Positions 9,120 to 20,303 of a stretch of DNA of 64,000 bases are shown here, piece by piece; position 1 is the first letter of the stretch; the number at the start of each line of letters is the position of its first letter. The notes below the pieces were generated by a model. That model searched no databases, was not told the origin of the DNA, and saw only the letters and a list, made by a program, of their open reading frames with translations. The DNA comes from Neobacillus vireti (GTDB lineage: Bacteria > Bacillota > Bacilli > Bacillales > Cytobacillaceae), in the NCBI RefSeq assembly GCF_001026695.1, contig NZ_LDNB01000002.1, positions 805,149 through 869,148 on the forward strand, in the 5' to 3' direction. A program made the translations under genes and the position numbers.

Positions 9120-9554
9120 TTGGGTACACCGCAATTAACTAATTGTCCAAAGTGCGGGAAGCTCTTCCTGCGCATAAGAAATATTTGTGACGGATGTTAT
9201 CAAAAACAAGAAGAGGATTTTCTGAAGGCAGCCGGATATTTGCGGGAGCACTCTGGAATTACGATTCAAGAATTAAGCGACCAAACTGGAGTCTCGGTTA
9301 CTCAAATCCGTCAATTTATCTGGGCAGGTAGAATTTTGGTGGATCAATTTCCTAACCTATCTTATCCATGTGAAACGTGCGGAAATATGATACAAAAGGG
9401 AAGAAAATGCAAAGACTGCCTGGATACTATTAATAAGTTAGCCAGTCAAATTAGTAATAGAGAAGAAAAGGGAGAAGGGGACCGCAGTCATGAACGGAAA
9501 AGTTTGGCAGGTGGTTATATATCCCATTACTTAAAAGAAAAAAGCGAGACATGA
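9120..9554 (+). CDS. yvyF: YvyF-family flagellar zinc-finger protein
   Basis: A 144-residue protein with two zinc-binding clusters: CPKCGK with CDGC near residues 9-27, and CETC with CKDC near 83-100. A short helix-turn-helix-like segment (GITIQELSDQTGVSVTQIRQFI) lies between them. This is the architecture of YvyF, usually found next to flgM in Bacillus; here it follows cheY instead. The TTG start has a GGGGGGAG site. Its molecular role is not settled; it may be a regulator of late flagellar genes. Confidence 0.85.
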   Translation: MGTPQLTNCPKCGKLFLRIRNICDGCYQKQEEDFLKAAGYLREHSGITIQELSDQTGVSVTQIRQFIWAGRILVDQFPNLSYPCETCGNMIQKGRKCKDCLDTINKLASQISNREEKGEGDRSHERKSLAGGYISHYLKEKSET

Positions 9555-9581
9555 TCGGTTCCGATCACTCTCGCTTTTTTT
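9541..9581 (+). terminator. Rho-independent terminator after yvyF
   Basis: AAAGCGAG (9541-9548) pairs with CTCGCTTT (9570-9577), with an inner GATCGG/CCGATC stem, and is followed by a T run. It overlaps the last codons and stop of yvyF. Confidence 0.88.
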
Positions 9582-9676
9582 GAGTTGGATAAAGGGAGAA
9601 TTCGTATTTGATTGGCATGGGTTTTGACTCTTTTATCAAACAACCATTCATTTTCAAAAAAACAAAAGTCAAAAAG

Positions 9677-9720
9677 ACTTCAAAATAGTTTGGTTAAAAT
9701 GTAAAAAATTATGCTAATAT
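9677..9720 (+). promoter_or_regulatory. Promoter of receptor gene 1 with degenerate ACTTCAAAA box
   Basis: ACTTCAAAA at 9677-9685 is a degenerate copy of the ACTATCAAAA box. It is followed by a TTTGGT region near 9689-9694 and an extended -10 TATGC-TAATAT ending at 9720. The whole block aligns nearly without gaps with those before receptor 2, cheA and the second cheR. Confidence 0.6.
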
Positions 9721-9775
9721 GAGGTGGGTTATTAATCGGGGAATGTATTTGAGGGCAAAAAAGGAGAGGAAATTA

Positions 9776-11929
9776 ATGTGGAAAAAAGTTTCAATGAATG
9801 TGAAACAGTGGGGCAGTTATATCATCGTGATTTTATTTTTTATAGTGGTAACAGATGTTTCTTATAATAATGTAAACCATCTAAGAGATCAAACCCAATT
9901 TATCGGAAAAACGGACGTACCAAAGATTGTATTAGTAGGAAGCTTTAAAGAAGACTTTTCCCGTATTAGTTTATATTCAACAAAACAGGCATTTGAGCGT
10001 GATGAAGCAGATAAATTAAAAATGGAGAAGACAGTTAATGAAGATATCACAAAGGTAAGAAAGAATATGAAGGAACTGGATAAACTAGACCTTTCTATTC
10101 AAGATAAAAAGCTATTCACTGAATTCCGAGAAAGCTTTGAAGAATATGTTGAAAGTCTTCCATCATTCTTTGAGATATCTAAAAGCAACAATTATGACTT
10201 AATACATACACAAATAGGGTTATTGGCGTCTCGTGAAGAAAATATCTTCACTTCTCTTGATAACCTCAAAATAGTTGCCCAAAAAGGTGCCAATGATACC
10301 CTTAAGGCTTCTGCCCAAGATTCAAATAAGTTTAATTATGAAATTTTAATCCTGTCTGTTGTAGCCTCTCTTTTTAGCGTTTTTGTTGCATTCCTAATGA
10401 CTAGACTTATTCGTCAATCTGTTACAAGAGTAGTGAAAAATGTTGATATTACCACCAATTCTGTTAGTGAAATAAAAAAATCGATTAATCAAACCACCCT
10501 TAGTTCACAGCAGTTAGATGTTTCCATGAACAAAACAAATCATTCTATAAACGAACTTGTTGCATCTATTCAGCAGGTTGCGGGCTCCACCAATATTACA
10601 GCAACTGGAGTAGACGAAATATCTGCTGCGATTGAACAAATGAGTGCGACGATTAATTTAGTTGCAGAGAGTGCCGGACAATTAGATGCTTCAGCTGAAG
10701 CAACATCGACTGCTATCCAAGAAATGATGGTTTCTGTTGACAATGTGGCTGAAAATGCCGGTAATGCAGGTGTAAGTGTAGAACAAATCTCTTTAGCAAT
10801 TGAATTAATGAGCAAATCTATTAAGGCGGTTAGTGAAAACGCTGTAAGTTTGCACCAGACTGCTGAACAATCATCTGATACAGTTGAAGAAATGGTCGTT
10901 TCAATTAAGAAAATTGCCGACAGTGCGCAAACAGTCAACCAACTAAGTAATTCTGTTAAGAACGATGCCATTGAAGGCACAGTCTCGTTGAATGAAACAT
11001 TGAATGGGATGAAAGAGATTTTTCAGGTGATTAGTCAAGCGAGTGATGTGATGGAGAACTTGGGAAAAAGTTCGGAAGCAATCGGCAGCATTATCGAAGT
11101 TATTGATGAAATCGCGGAACAAACGAATCTATTAGCACTAAATGCTGCAATTGAGGCTGCACGTGCTGGAGAGCATGGCAAAGGTTTTGCAGTTGTTGCA
11201 GATGAAGTGCGTAAACTTGCTGAACGGTCTGCCAAAGCAACAAAAGAAATTTCAGGCCTGATCAAAGGGATTCAAACTGAAACAGCTGTTGCCATCGCTT
11301 CAATTAAAACAGGTGCAGATAAAGTAAGCATTGGAAATCAATTGGCAGAAAAAACGAATCAGGCTATTAAGAAAATAACTGAAGGTATTGCCCAAGTGAC
11401 TGAGGAAATGAACCAAATTGCTAAAGCCACGGAAGAACAAACGAGTAATAGCGAATTCATCACAAAAGTGGTTGAAAATTTTACGGACCAAGCGACAGAA
11501 ATGACGTATTCAACTAAAGAACAATCAATCACGGCTGAAGAAATAGTCACTGGGATAATAAATACAAAGAAACAAGTTCAGCAAATCAGTATCGAAACGG
11601 CTGAACAAGCGAAAGGTGGTAGTGCTATCGTAAACGCAATTGAAAATGTCACAACCCAAACTAGCTCAGTAACAAACGCTACTCGAGAACAGGCCCTAAC
11701 TGCCGAAGAAATTGTTCGAAACATCAGTAGTATTAAAGAAATGGTTCAACATATGACGATATCGGCGGATAATCAGGCAAGATATGGTCAAGAAATAGCC
11801 TTAGAGGTTGAAAATGTTCAGAAACAAACGGAAGAGTTAAATGCCAGCATTGAAACGCAAACGAAAGAAGCTGAAGAGGTAGTACATGCAATCGCAGATG
11901 TAAATACCCAAATAGAAAAACTAAAATAA
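9776..11929 (+). CDS. Methyl-accepting chemotaxis protein (paralog 1)
   Basis: A membrane chemoreceptor of 717 aa. TM1 is near residues 10-30, followed by a four-helix-bundle-type extracellular domain (about 35-190), TM2 near 195-220, and a very long cytoplasmic coiled coil. The conserved signalling tip is [20 protein letters not shown] then [20 protein letters not shown]. No HAMP signature (no Pro after TM2 and no DExG) is visible. ATG 9776 is chosen over upstream starts because AAGGAGAGG lies 6 bp before it. It is one of four close paralogs flanking cheA-cheW-cheW. The ligand is unknown. Confidence 0.93.
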   Translation: MWKKVSMNVKQWGSYIIVILFFIVVTDVSYNNVNHLRDQTQFIGKTDVPKIVLVGSFKEDFSRISLYSTKQAFERDEADKLKMEKTVNEDITKVRKNMKELDKLDLSIQDKKLFTEFRESFEEYVESLPSFFEISKSNNYDLIHTQIGLLASREENIFTSLDNLKIVAQKGANDTLKASAQDSNKFNYEILILSVVASLFSVFVAFLMTRLIRQSVTRVVKNVDITTNSVSEIKKSINQTTLSSQQLDVSMNKTNHSINELVASIQQVAGSTNITATGVDEISAAIEQMSATINLVAESAGQLDASAEATSTAIQEMMVSVDNVAENAGNAGVSVEQISLAIELMSKSIKAVSENAVSLHQTAEQSSDTVEEMVVSIKKIADSAQTVNQLSNSVKNDAIEGTVSLNETLNGMKEIFQVISQASDVMENLGKSSEAIGSIIEVIDEIAEQTNLLALNAAIEAARAGEHGKGFAVVADEVRKLAERSAKATKEISGLIKGIQTETAVAIASIKTGADKVSIGNQLAEKTNQAIKKITEGIAQVTEEMNQIAKATEEQTSNSEFITKVVENFTDQATEMTYSTKEQSITAEEIVTGIINTKKQVQQISIETAEQAKGGSAIVNAIENVTTQTSSVTNATREQALTAEEIVRNISSIKEMVQHMTISADNQARYGQEIALEVENVQKQTEELNASIETQTKEAEEVVHAIADVNTQIEKLK

Positions 11930-11944
11930 TGGAGATATGAGCTT

Positions 11945-11980
11945 CAACACCATCGCAAAAAATTTGCACTGGCGTTTTAT
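11945..11980 (+). terminator. Weak terminator-like hairpin after receptor 1
   Basis: AACACC and GGCGTT frame a CGCAAA/TTTGC hairpin, followed by TTTTATT. It is homologous in position and sequence to the stronger terminators after receptors 3 and 4. Confidence 0.45.
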
Positions 11981-11989
11981 TAAAAATAA

Positions 11990-12169
11990 GGCTGTGTTAA
12001 AGTACATTGTTGATTTTGAGACAATGTTGATTGGAGTGGAAGGCGCGAGACTCCTGCGGGAGCAGCGGGACAGGTGAGACCCCGCAGGCGCCGCCGAGGA
12101 GGCTCATCGCCCGCCCCGCGGAAAGCGAAGCGCCTGGAACGGAAATCAACATTCACTTTTAACACAGCC
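11990..12169 (+). mobile_element. 180-bp GC-rich inverted-repeat element (MITE-like)
   Basis: The element begins with GGCTGTGTTAAA (11990-12001) and ends with its reverse complement TTTAACACAGCC (12158-12169). The same 8 bp, AAAAATAA, flank both sides (11982-11989 and 12170-12177), as expected of a target-site duplication. The interior is far richer in G+C than its neighbours and contains partially complementary segments (CTCCTGCGGGAGCAG and CCGCAGGCGCCG). It encodes nothing convincing. From memory, similar GC-rich intergenic repeats occur in many copies in Bacillaceae genomes. The transposase that would move it is not in this window. Confidence 0.8.
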
Positions 12170-12300
12170 AAAAATAAAAAAACTTGGTTGATGAAAAAGA
12201 CTATTTTCACCCCGATTAAACTAGAATACAGATCACATTGTATTAATCAAAAACCCGTATTTTTCTAAAGAGTTATTTGAAAAGAAAGCTAAAATTAAAA

Positions 12301-12345
12301 ACTATCAAAAAAATTGGGATAAAAGATCAAAATTTATGTTAATAT
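12301..12345 (+). promoter_or_regulatory. Promoter of receptor gene 2 with ACTATCAAAA box
   Basis: The box ACTATCAAAA lies at 12301-12310, a TTGGGA hexamer at 12314-12319, and the -10 TAATAT at 12340-12345 preceded by TATGT. The layout is shared with cheA and the second cheR. Confidence 0.6.
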
Positions 12346-12406
12346 GAGTTATATATTTAAAGAGTGTAAAAAGTCCTATTATTTTAGTCGGGGGAGAAGG
12401 TAAATA

Positions 12407-14629
12407 ATGTTGAAAAAACCGTCAATTAACGTATCAAGCAAGGCATTAAGAAAAGCCGTAAGAAATGTGTTTAATAAATTGTCTATGAATATGAAATTAT
12501 GGGGCAGTTTTATCATCGTCTTATTGTTTTTAGGTATTATTTCTTTTGTTTCCTACAATAATATTAACCGATTAAACTCTCAAATGGGTTATTTAGGAAA
12601 TACGCAAGTTCCCAAAATTGAATTAGTTGGAAACTTGAAAGAAGAGGTAACTAATATTCGTTTATATGCAACTAAACACGCTTATGAGGCAAACGCTCAG
12701 GATAAGGAAAATATCGAGAAATTTATCGCCGAAGATGTTAAAAAGGTAAGAAAAAATATAAAAGAAATCGAAAAATTAGACGATTCTTCTAATCAAAAAA
12801 ATAATAGTAAATTACTGGATAATTTCAACAAAGACTTTGAAAAATTTGTTGACCTTATACCATCATTCTTTGAAGAATCTAAAAGTAACGATTATGAGAC
12901 TGTCCATGGAAAAATGGGGTTGTTAGCAGCCTTGGGATCAAAAGCCAACCTCTCACTTGATGAATTAGCAAAAGGTGTTAAAAAAAGCAATGATGAAATG
13001 ATTAAAACATCCGAACATGATGCATCTGGTTCCATTAATCAAATTATTATCTCTTCTATTGCAGCCGTACTTTTTAGTGTTTTAATTGGTTTCTTAATGA
13101 CCAGACTCATTCGTAAATCTGTTACAACCGTTGTAAAAAATGTAGAAGTCACAACTAATTCCGCTGCTGAAATTAAAAAGTCCATTGATAAAACCGCTAA
13201 AAGTGCACAAGAATTAGATTCTTCTATGAATAAAGCAAACGATGCTGTAAGTGAACTCGTTGCCTCTATTCAACAGGTTGCAGGAAGCACCAACGTAACT
13301 GCAACTGGCGTCGATGAAATCTCTGCTGCGGTAGAACAAATGAGCGCTTCGATTAATTTAGTGGCAGAAAGTGCTGACCAGTTGGATTCATCTGCAGAAG
13401 AAACATCTTCAGCTATTCAAGAAATGATGGTCTCTATCGAACAAGTAGCGATTAATGTAGGAAACGCCGGTACTGGTGTAGAACAAATTACTAAAGCAAT
13501 TGAATTAATTAGTAAATCCATTAAAGAGGTTAGTGAAAATGCGGTAAATCTGACTGCAACCGCTGAACAATCTTCTGAAACAGTTGAGGAAATGGTTGTA
13601 TCAATTAAGCAAGTTGCAGATAGTGCACAAACAGTTAATCAACTTAGCAATTCTGTTAAGAATGATGCGCTTGAAGGAACAATCTCTCTTAATGAAACGT
13701 TGAATGGGATGGAAGAAATTTCTCAAGTGATTAATCAGGCAAGTGATGTGATTGAAAACTTAGGGAAAAGTTCTAATGAAATCGGAAGTATTATCGAAGT
13801 TATTGATGATATCGCAGATCAAACAAATTTATTAGCACTTAATGCTGCGATTGAAGCTGCCCGTGCGGGTGAACATGGAAGGGGCTTTGCGGTTGTTGCC
13901 GATGAAGTACGTAAATTAGCTGAAAGATCAGCAAAAGCAACAAAAGAAATTTCTGTTTTAATCAAAGATATTCAAAATGAGACTGCTGTAGCCGTCACTT
14001 CTATCAAAGATGGTGAAGATAAAGTTAAGGCAGGAAATCAGTTGGCGGAAAAAACAAATCAAGCAATTAAGAAAATATCTGAAGGAATAGCCCTAGTAAC
14101 AGAGGAAATGAATCAAATTGCCAAAGCCACTGAGGAACAAACAAAGAATAGCGAATTCATTACAAAAGTGGTAGAGAATGTAGCAAAACAAGCAGCAGAA
14201 ATGACGCAATCAACAAAAGAACAATCGCTTACTGCTGAAGAAATCGTCAAAGGCATTATTGATACAAAAGAACAGGTTCAACAGATAAGTATGGCAACAG
14301 GCGAGCAAGCGCAAGGAACGGTAGCAATTGTAGCTGCAATTGAAAATGTTACAATTCAATCTAGTTCTGTGACCAGCGCTACAAAAGAACAGGCCCTTAC
14401 TGCCGAAGAAATTGTACATAATATCAGCAATATTAAAGAAATGGTAAGTCAAATGTTGATTGCTACAAATGACCAAGCAAAGTACGGTCAAGAAATTGCC
14501 TTGGAGGTTGGAAAAGTTAATAAACAAACAGAAGAATTAACTATAGCCATTGAAACGGAAACGAGAGAAGTGGAAGAAGTGCTTCACGCGATCAATGATG
14601 TAAATCAGCAAGTAAAAAAACTAAAATAA
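12407..14629 (+). CDS. Methyl-accepting chemotaxis protein (paralog 2)
   Basis: A 740-residue chemoreceptor with a basic N-terminal tail, TM1 near residues 35-55, a helical extracellular sensor domain, TM2 near 215-240, and a long coiled-coil cytoplasmic region. Its signalling tip is [20 protein letters not shown] then [20 protein letters not shown]. The ATG follows GGGGGAGAAGG. It is very similar to paralogs 1, 3 and 4, with most divergence in the sensor domain, suggesting duplication followed by ligand specialisation. No HAMP domain is recognisable. Confidence 0.93.
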   Translation: MLKKPSINVSSKALRKAVRNVFNKLSMNMKLWGSFIIVLLFLGIISFVSYNNINRLNSQMGYLGNTQVPKIELVGNLKEEVTNIRLYATKHAYEANAQDKENIEKFIAEDVKKVRKNIKEIEKLDDSSNQKNNSKLLDNFNKDFEKFVDLIPSFFEESKSNDYETVHGKMGLLAALGSKANLSLDELAKGVKKSNDEMIKTSEHDASGSINQIIISSIAAVLFSVLIGFLMTRLIRKSVTTVVKNVEVTTNSAAEIKKSIDKTAKSAQELDSSMNKANDAVSELVASIQQVAGSTNVTATGVDEISAAVEQMSASINLVAESADQLDSSAEETSSAIQEMMVSIEQVAINVGNAGTGVEQITKAIELISKSIKEVSENAVNLTATAEQSSETVEEMVVSIKQVADSAQTVNQLSNSVKNDALEGTISLNETLNGMEEISQVINQASDVIENLGKSSNEIGSIIEVIDDIADQTNLLALNAAIEAARAGEHGRGFAVVADEVRKLAERSAKATKEISVLIKDIQNETAVAVTSIKDGEDKVKAGNQLAEKTNQAIKKISEGIALVTEEMNQIAKATEEQTKNSEFITKVVENVAKQAAEMTQSTKEQSLTAEEIVKGIIDTKEQVQQISMATGEQAQGTVAIVAAIENVTIQSSSVTSATKEQALTAEEIVHNISNIKEMVSQMLIATNDQAKYGQEIALEVGKVNKQTEELTIAIETETREVEEVLHAINDVNQQVKKLK

Positions 14630-14646
14630 TGGATGTAGAGCTGAGA

Positions 14647-14675
14647 CACTTTCGCAGAATAGGCGGAGGTGTTTT
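14647..14675 (+). terminator. Terminator-like hairpin after receptor 2
   Basis: CACTTTCGC (14647-14655) pairs with GCGGAGGTG (14663-14671) using G-U pairs and is followed by TTTTATC. A second inverted repeat, TTTTTGATA...TATCAAAAA, lies at about 14698-14727. Confidence 0.55.
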
Positions 14676-14779
14676 ATCAATGGTTCCATTTACCCGATTT
14701 TTGATAGTTGGAGAGTTTTATCAAAAAAACACCTTGATCTAAAGTGATTTTCCAAGATAAATATTGCGAAATCTAAAAA

Positions 14780-14824
14780 ACTATCAAAATAATTTGAGTT
14801 AAAAGTCAAAAAGTATGGTAAAAT
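14780..14824 (+). promoter_or_regulatory. Promoter of cheA with ACTATCAAAA box
   Basis: The box is at 14780-14789, TTGAGT at 14794-14799, and the -10 TAAAAT at 14819-14824, preceded by the extended element TATGG. The transcript would cover cheA-cheW-cheW and probably receptor 3. Confidence 0.6.
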
Positions 14825-14889
14825 GGGACAAATATACTACTTTTACATAAAAAATTACTGCTATTTGCGATGTGCGGAAGGAGTCTGAA

Positions 14890-16887
14890 ATGGATTTAAG
14901 TAATTATTTAGAAATGTTTATCGAAGAATCAAAAGATCATTTGCAAGCAATAAACGATGAATTGTTAAAGCTGGAAACAGATCCTAATAATACAGCTATT
15001 ATCAACGAAATCTTTCGGTCAGCCCACACACTTAAAGGGATGGCTGGATCGATGGGGTTTGATGACCTGGCGTCATTGACTCATCAAATGGAAAACGTCT
15101 TAGATCTTCTCCGAAATTCCAAATTGGTTATCACAACAGAAATTATGGATGTCATTTTTAAATGTGTAGATTTCATCGAAAAAATGGTAGATAGTGTCGA
15201 GCAGGGTGGCGATGGAAAAGAAAATGTAGTGGATATCGTACAACAGCTAGAACAAATTCAAAATCCATCCAGCGCGCATCATGCAGACGTTCTTGACGCC
15301 TCTCTTGAGGTGGCTGTTGCTGCGGAGCTAGTGATTGATGAGTATCAATATTCCGTAATCAATGAAGCAAGGAAGACTGGCAACCAAGTTTTTCAAATCA
15401 CGGTAACATTAGATGAACGATGTGTGATGAAGTCGATAAGGGCCTATATGGTATTTCAAATTGCTGAGGAACTTGGTGAAATCATTCAGACCCATCCAAC
15501 GGTAGAACAAATAGAAGAAGACAATTTTGGCGATTCATTTTCCCTTTTGTTGTTGTCACAGCGCGAGATAAAAGAAATTCAAACACAATTAGCCAATGTC
15601 TCTGAAGTAAAGGAAGTCATCGTTTCTGAACAAATACACCAAGAAATGGTATTAGGAAAAGAAGTTGATACACAAACTCAGATAACCCAAGCGCAAGATA
15701 AAGAAGACTCGGCTGATAGCAAGAAAAAACAACGGTCAAAATCGATTCGTGTAGATATTGATAAACTGGACCACTTAATGAACTTATTCAGTGAACTGAT
15801 TATTGATCGAGGAAGACTGGAACAAATAGCTCGTAAATCGGAGCTTTCCGAACTAACGGAGACAGTGGAGCATATGACCCGGATTTCAACAGACCTGCAA
15901 GATCTCGTTTTAAATATGCGCATGGTTCCTGTCGAGCAAGTGTTTAATAGATTTCCGCGATTGGTGAGAGATTTGGCGAAAGAACTGAATAAGAAAGTTC
16001 AATTGGTGATGGAAGGTGCTGAAACAGAATTAGATCGGACGGTCATTGATGAGATCGGAGACCCATTGGTCCATCTGCTCCGAAATGCTTTAGATCATGG
16101 ACTTGAGTCTGCGGAGGAAAGAAAAGCTAGTAATAAGAACGAAGAAGGTACTATTCTTTTGAAGGCCTACCACGGTGGTAACCATGTGTTTATTGAAGTG
16201 ATTGATGATGGGAAGGGCATTAATCGTGAAAAAGTGCTGAGCAAGGCAATTGAGCGCGGCGTCATATCGTCAGAAGAAGCAAAATCGCTTTCAGATCAAC
16301 AAATTTATGCGTTAATTTTTTCATCTGGATTTAGTACTGCAGATAAAATATCAGATATTTCAGGTCGTGGTGTGGGCCTGGATGTTGTTAAAACTAAAAT
16401 TGAATCTTTGGGTGGTGTAATCACTATTGATTCGACACCAGGACAAGGGTCTATATTCCACATCCAGCTGCCGCTAACTTTATCAATCATTAATTCAATG
16501 TTAGTAAGGGTGGAAGATGAAACCTACGCGATTCCATTTAGTTCGATTGTGGAAATTACAATGGTTTCACAAGATATTGTTTCAACCCTGCATGGACAAA
16601 GAGTTATTCAGTTCCGAGGACAAGTTGTTCCGTTAGTTTATTTAAATGAAGTTTTCCATGTACCTTCATCCGAAACAGAGTTCAACGAACAACAGCATTA
16701 TGTCATTATTGTTCGAAAGGGAACGAAGACAGTAGGATTAGTGGTTGACTCTGTTCTTGGACAGCAAGAGGTAGTTTTAAAATCTTTAGGAGGTTTCTTA
16801 GACAACCTGTATGCTATTTCAGGCGCAACAATCCTTGGAAACGGTGAAGTTGCGCTAATAATAGATTCTAATCAGTTTATCAAATAG
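14890..16887 (+). CDS. cheA: CheA chemotaxis histidine kinase
   Basis: CheA autophosphorylates and passes phosphate to CheY and CheB under receptor control. The order is an HPt domain with phospho-His46 in FRSAHTLKGMAG, a CheY/CheB-binding P2-like domain (about 155-245), the dimerisation domain (about 285-350), the ATPase domain with NALDHGLE, DDGKGI and GRGVGLDVV, and a C-terminal CheW-like P5. The ATG at 14890 is used because GGAAGGAG lies just upstream; an in-frame GTG at 14872 has no such site. It heads the cheA-cheW-cheW group. Confidence 0.96.
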   Translation: MDLSNYLEMFIEESKDHLQAINDELLKLETDPNNTAIINEIFRSAHTLKGMAGSMGFDDLASLTHQMENVLDLLRNSKLVITTEIMDVIFKCVDFIEKMVDSVEQGGDGKENVVDIVQQLEQIQNPSSAHHADVLDASLEVAVAAELVIDEYQYSVINEARKTGNQVFQITVTLDERCVMKSIRAYMVFQIAEELGEIIQTHPTVEQIEEDNFGDSFSLLLLSQREIKEIQTQLANVSEVKEVIVSEQIHQEMVLGKEVDTQTQITQAQDKEDSADSKKKQRSKSIRVDIDKLDHLMNLFSELIIDRGRLEQIARKSELSELTETVEHMTRISTDLQDLVLNMRMVPVEQVFNRFPRLVRDLAKELNKKVQLVMEGAETELDRTVIDEIGDPLVHLLRNALDHGLESAEERKASNKNEEGTILLKAYHGGNHVFIEVIDDGKGINREKVLSKAIERGVISSEEAKSLSDQQIYALIFSSGFSTADKISDISGRGVGLDVVKTKIESLGGVITIDSTPGQGSIFHIQLPLTLSIINSMLVRVEDETYAIPFSSIVEITMVSQDIVSTLHGQRVIQFRGQVVPLVYLNEVFHVPSSETEFNEQQHYVIIVRKGTKTVGLVVDSVLGQQEVVLKSLGGFLDNLYAISGATILGNGEVALIIDSNQFIK

Positions 16888-16905
16888 AAAGGAAGGTCGT
16901 TCTCA

Positions 16906-17331
16906 ATGGAAATGTTGAAAATAGTCGCCTTTAAATTGGGAGATGAAGAGTACGGTTTGGACATTGATCAAGTGCAGTCGATCGAACGAATCGAACATAT
17001 TACAAGAGTTCCCAATGCGCCATCGTATGTAAAAGGCGTGATCAATCTTCGGGGAAAGGTCAATCCAATTATTGACCTTCGAAGTAAATTAAACCTTGGA
17101 GTAGCACAATATACCGAAAATACACGAGTGATTATCGTAAAGTATGAGGATATTGAGTTGGGATTAATTGTTGATCAAACTAGTGATGTGATTGATATAG
17201 ATCCCAAGGCAATCGAAATAATTTCTTCTGACAATTTTAATGCCGACTATTTTAGAGGTATTGCCAAAGTCGATGGGCGTTTGGTTATTTTAATTAAGCT
17301 TGCAGAACTAATGCAAACTCCTACTAACTGA
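16906..17331 (+). CDS. cheW: CheW coupling protein (copy 1)
   Basis: CheW links receptors to CheA. This 141-residue single-domain protein has the typical FKLGDEEYGLDIDQVQSIE start and PSYVKGVINLRGKVNPIIDL core. It lies 18 bp downstream of cheA. Confidence 0.94.
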   Translation: MEMLKIVAFKLGDEEYGLDIDQVQSIERIEHITRVPNAPSYVKGVINLRGKVNPIIDLRSKLNLGVAQYTENTRVIIVKYEDIELGLIVDQTSDVIDIDPKAIEIISSDNFNADYFRGIAKVDGRLVILIKLAELMQTPTN

Positions 17332-17391
17332 AAATAGAAATTAATTGAATGAAGCAGGTCTATAATGTTAATGAAGAAAAGGGGGTTCATA

Positions 17392-17877
17392 ATGATGGAT
17401 CAAATCAATTTTCAGGATTTTAAGGCACTCATTTTTAAAGTAGGCCAAGAAGAGTATGGGGTACATATCAATCAAGTGGTTTCTATCGAGAGAATGCAGA
17501 CCATTACGCCTTATCCAAATCGGCAGCCACATGTATTGGGAGTTACTTCAATTCGAGAAGTAGTGACACCTATTGTTGATGTACGTACAGCACTAACAGG
17601 GGAGACAATTAAACCAACCGATGATATGCGTATCATTATCGTTCAGGTTGGTGAAAAAGAAATCGGCCTTGTAGTCGATTCGGCAACGGATGTGTTGGAT
17701 ATTGCTTCCGACACGATTCAGCAGCCCAATCTATTGGAGGAAAAAAATGTTTCTTATCTGAAAGGAATAGCTAAACAAGGCAATCGGTTATTAATCCTCT
17801 TAGATATTGAAAAGTTACTCCAAGACACAACAAATTTAGATGAATTGAAAGAAATAAAAGATGAGTTAAGTTCGTAA
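17392..17877 (+). CDS. CheW-like coupling protein (copy 2)
   Basis: A second CheW domain protein of about 161 aa with FKVGQEEYGVHINQVVSIE and PHVLGVTSIREVVTPIVDV. The usual RG of the NLRG motif is replaced by RE. A short C-terminal tail (LDELKEIKDELSS) is extra. AAAAGGGGG precedes the ATG pair at 17392/17395. No receiver domain is present, so it is not CheV. Two coupling proteins beside four receptors may allow two array types or adaptor specialisation. Confidence 0.88.
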   Translation: MMDQINFQDFKALIFKVGQEEYGVHINQVVSIERMQTITPYPNRQPHVLGVTSIREVVTPIVDVRTALTGETIKPTDDMRIIIVQVGEKEIGLVVDSATDVLDIASDTIQQPNLLEEKNVSYLKGIAKQGNRLLILLDIEKLLQDTTNLDELKEIKDELSS

Positions 17878-17908
17878 AAAATTATTAGATTCAGAAGGAG
17901 AAAGTTAA

Positions 17909-20122
17909 ATGTTTCGTAAAACATCAAGTAAGTCATCAAGTAAATCAATAAGTAAATCACCAAATAAGGTGAGAATGAAGATCCCAATGAGTGTACAACA
18001 GTGGGGGAGCTATATCGCCATTATCTTATTTTTAGCTTTTATATTTTTTGTTTCGTATAAAAATATTAATCTTTTGAGTGGATTAATAAATAAATTAGGG
18101 AATGAACAAATAACTAAAATAAAATTAACCGCCGATATAAAAGAAAAGCAAGCTCAAATTCGTTATGAGTTAGTCCAGCATGCGTACGTAACAGACGAAG
18201 CGGATAAAGCAAAAGCAGAGCGGGAAATAAAAGAAAACGCCAATCTAATTAGAAAAAATATAAAAGAACTGGATAGGTTTGTTGTTACAGCGGAAACGAA
18301 ACAGGATATTGCAAAGTACAGTGATTACTTTGATAAATGGATGGATATAACTCCAGCATTCTTCCAATATTCTAGAAGTTTTAACATTGACAGTATCCAA
18401 TCTCAATTACTTCTAGTGACAAGTTACGCTGATAAGGCCGACAAATCACTTGACATAATTGGAGCTGGGATCGACCAATTCAATGATATGATGGTCAAAG
18501 ATTCTAAACAAAGTTCTGTAAGTTCCATTAATCAAATAATTGTTGTTTCTCTGATTGCGATCCTTTTTAGCATCCTAATTTCATTCAATATCACTAGAAT
18601 TGTTCGTCGTTCTGTTTCTAGCGTGGTGAAAAATGCAGAGATTACGACTAATTCCGTTACCGAAATAAAAAATTCTATTGATAAAACGGCTATCAGTGCA
18701 CATGAATTAGATGAATCTATGAATAAAGCAAACGATTCTATTAGCGAACTGGTTGCGTCTATTCAACAGGTAGCTGGTAATACCAATGTAACAGCAACCG
18801 GCGTGGATGAAATATCCGCTGCAGTGGAACAAATGAGTGCTTCTATTAATTTGGTTGCTGGAAGTACAGATCATTTAGATGCTTCTGCTGAAGAAACTTC
18901 TTCTGCTATTCAAGAAATGATGGCTTCCATCGAACAAGTGGCAGTAAGCGTTGGGAATGCGGGTGTAAGTGTGGAACAAATCTCTTCATCTATTGAAGAA
19001 ATGAGCAAGTCCATTAAAGGGGTTAGCGAAAATGCTGTTAGTTTGACCGATACTGCTGAACAAACATCGGAAACCGTTGAGGAAATGGTTGTTTCCATTA
19101 AGCAAGTGGCCGATAGTGCGCAAACAGTTAACCAACTCAGCAACTCTGTTAAGAGCGATGCCCTCGAAGGAACGATTTCTCTAAATGAAACCTTGAATGG
19201 GATGAAAGAAATCTCTGAGGTGATTAACCAAACGAGTGATGTAATCGAGAACTTAGGGAAAAGTTCTGAAGAAATTGGCAGTATTATCGAAGTCATTGAT
19301 GATATCGCAGAACAAACCAATCTACTGGCACTCAACGCCGCGATTGAAGCTGCACGTGCTGGAGAACATGGAAAAGGATTTGCCGTTGTTGCTGAAGAGG
19401 TCCGTAAATTAGCAGAGCGGTCTGCAAAAGCAACAAAAGAAATAGCCGTCCTAATCAAAGGCATCCAAAATGAAACTACTGTTGCTGTTACTTCTATCAA
19501 AGATGGGGAGCAGAAAGTAAAAGTTGGGAATCAATTGGCTGAAAAAACGAATCAAGCAATCAAGAAAATTTCTGAAGGGATTGCCCAAGTTACAGAAGAA
19601 ATGAATCAAATTGCCAAAGCGACAGAAGAACAAACGCAAAATAGCGAATTTATTACAAAAGCGGTTGAGAATGTGACGAAACAAGCAACAGAAATGACGC
19701 ATTCTACAAAAGAACAATCCATCACAGCCGAAGAAATTGTCAGAGGGATTATTGACACAAAAGAACAGGTTCACCAAATTAGTATTGCTACGGCAGAACA
19801 GGCAAAAGGCAGTCAAGCAATTGTAACAGCAATTGAAAATGTCACCACTCAATCTAGTTCGGTGACCAATGCAACGAGGGAACAGGCACTAAGTGCAGAA
19901 GAAATCGTTCGAAATATTAGCAATATTAAAGAAATGGTCCAACAAATGACGATCGCTACAAATGATCAAGCTAGATATGGCCAAGAAATCGCGTTAGAGG
20001 CTGGAAATGTTCAGAAGCAAGCAGAAGAGTTAAATGCTACCATTGAATTACAAACGAAAGAAGTCGAGGAGGTCGTCCACGCAATCACCGATGTCAATAC
20101 AGAAATATTAAGACTAAAGTAA
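17909..20122 (+). CDS. Methyl-accepting chemotaxis protein (paralog 3)
   Basis: A 737-residue receptor with a Ser/Lys-rich N-terminal tail, TM1, a helical extracellular domain, TM2 near 205-230, and the same long HAMP-less coiled coil. Its signalling tip reads [20 protein letters not shown] then [20 protein letters not shown]. It starts 31 bp after the second cheW with an AAGGAG site, so it is probably co-transcribed with cheA; no ACTATCAAAA box precedes it. A strong terminator follows. Confidence 0.93.
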   Translation: MFRKTSSKSSSKSISKSPNKVRMKIPMSVQQWGSYIAIILFLAFIFFVSYKNINLLSGLINKLGNEQITKIKLTADIKEKQAQIRYELVQHAYVTDEADKAKAEREIKENANLIRKNIKELDRFVVTAETKQDIAKYSDYFDKWMDITPAFFQYSRSFNIDSIQSQLLLVTSYADKADKSLDIIGAGIDQFNDMMVKDSKQSSVSSINQIIVVSLIAILFSILISFNITRIVRRSVSSVVKNAEITTNSVTEIKNSIDKTAISAHELDESMNKANDSISELVASIQQVAGNTNVTATGVDEISAAVEQMSASINLVAGSTDHLDASAEETSSAIQEMMASIEQVAVSVGNAGVSVEQISSSIEEMSKSIKGVSENAVSLTDTAEQTSETVEEMVVSIKQVADSAQTVNQLSNSVKSDALEGTISLNETLNGMKEISEVINQTSDVIENLGKSSEEIGSIIEVIDDIAEQTNLLALNAAIEAARAGEHGKGFAVVAEEVRKLAERSAKATKEIAVLIKGIQNETTVAVTSIKDGEQKVKVGNQLAEKTNQAIKKISEGIAQVTEEMNQIAKATEEQTQNSEFITKAVENVTKQATEMTHSTKEQSITAEEIVRGIIDTKEQVHQISIATAEQAKGSQAIVTAIENVTTQSSSVTNATREQALSAEEIVRNISNIKEMVQQMTIATNDQARYGQEIALEAGNVQKQAEELNATIELQTKEVEEVVHAITDVNTEILRLK

Positions 20123-20140
20123 TTTACTTTTAATAGAAGA

Positions 20141-20172
20141 AACGCTTTCGCAGAAAATTGCGAAGGCGTTTA
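20141..20172 (+). terminator. Rho-independent terminator after receptor 3
   Basis: AACGCTTTCGC pairs with GCGAAGGCGTT around a short A/T loop, followed by T-rich sequence. Confidence 0.8.
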
Positions 20173-20303
20173 TCTGATTACCCTAAGCTGTTGGTAATAT
20201 GCCGCGTGGATAGATTATGCAAATGTATAAGATAAAAACCTTTAATTGAAATACGAAAAGATGTTAAAAATTTATTTTTATCTGAATAAGGGGATGTTAA
20301 TAT

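Noticed and set aside
10570-11265. Long reverse-strand open frames opposite the receptor genes
   Set aside because: They mirror the biased codons of the receptor coiled coils, recur at the same places in the four paralogs and have no start signals.
12074-12268. Short basic open frames inside and beside the GC-rich repeat
   Set aside because: They arise from the composition of the inverted-repeat element, have no ribosome site and run across its end.
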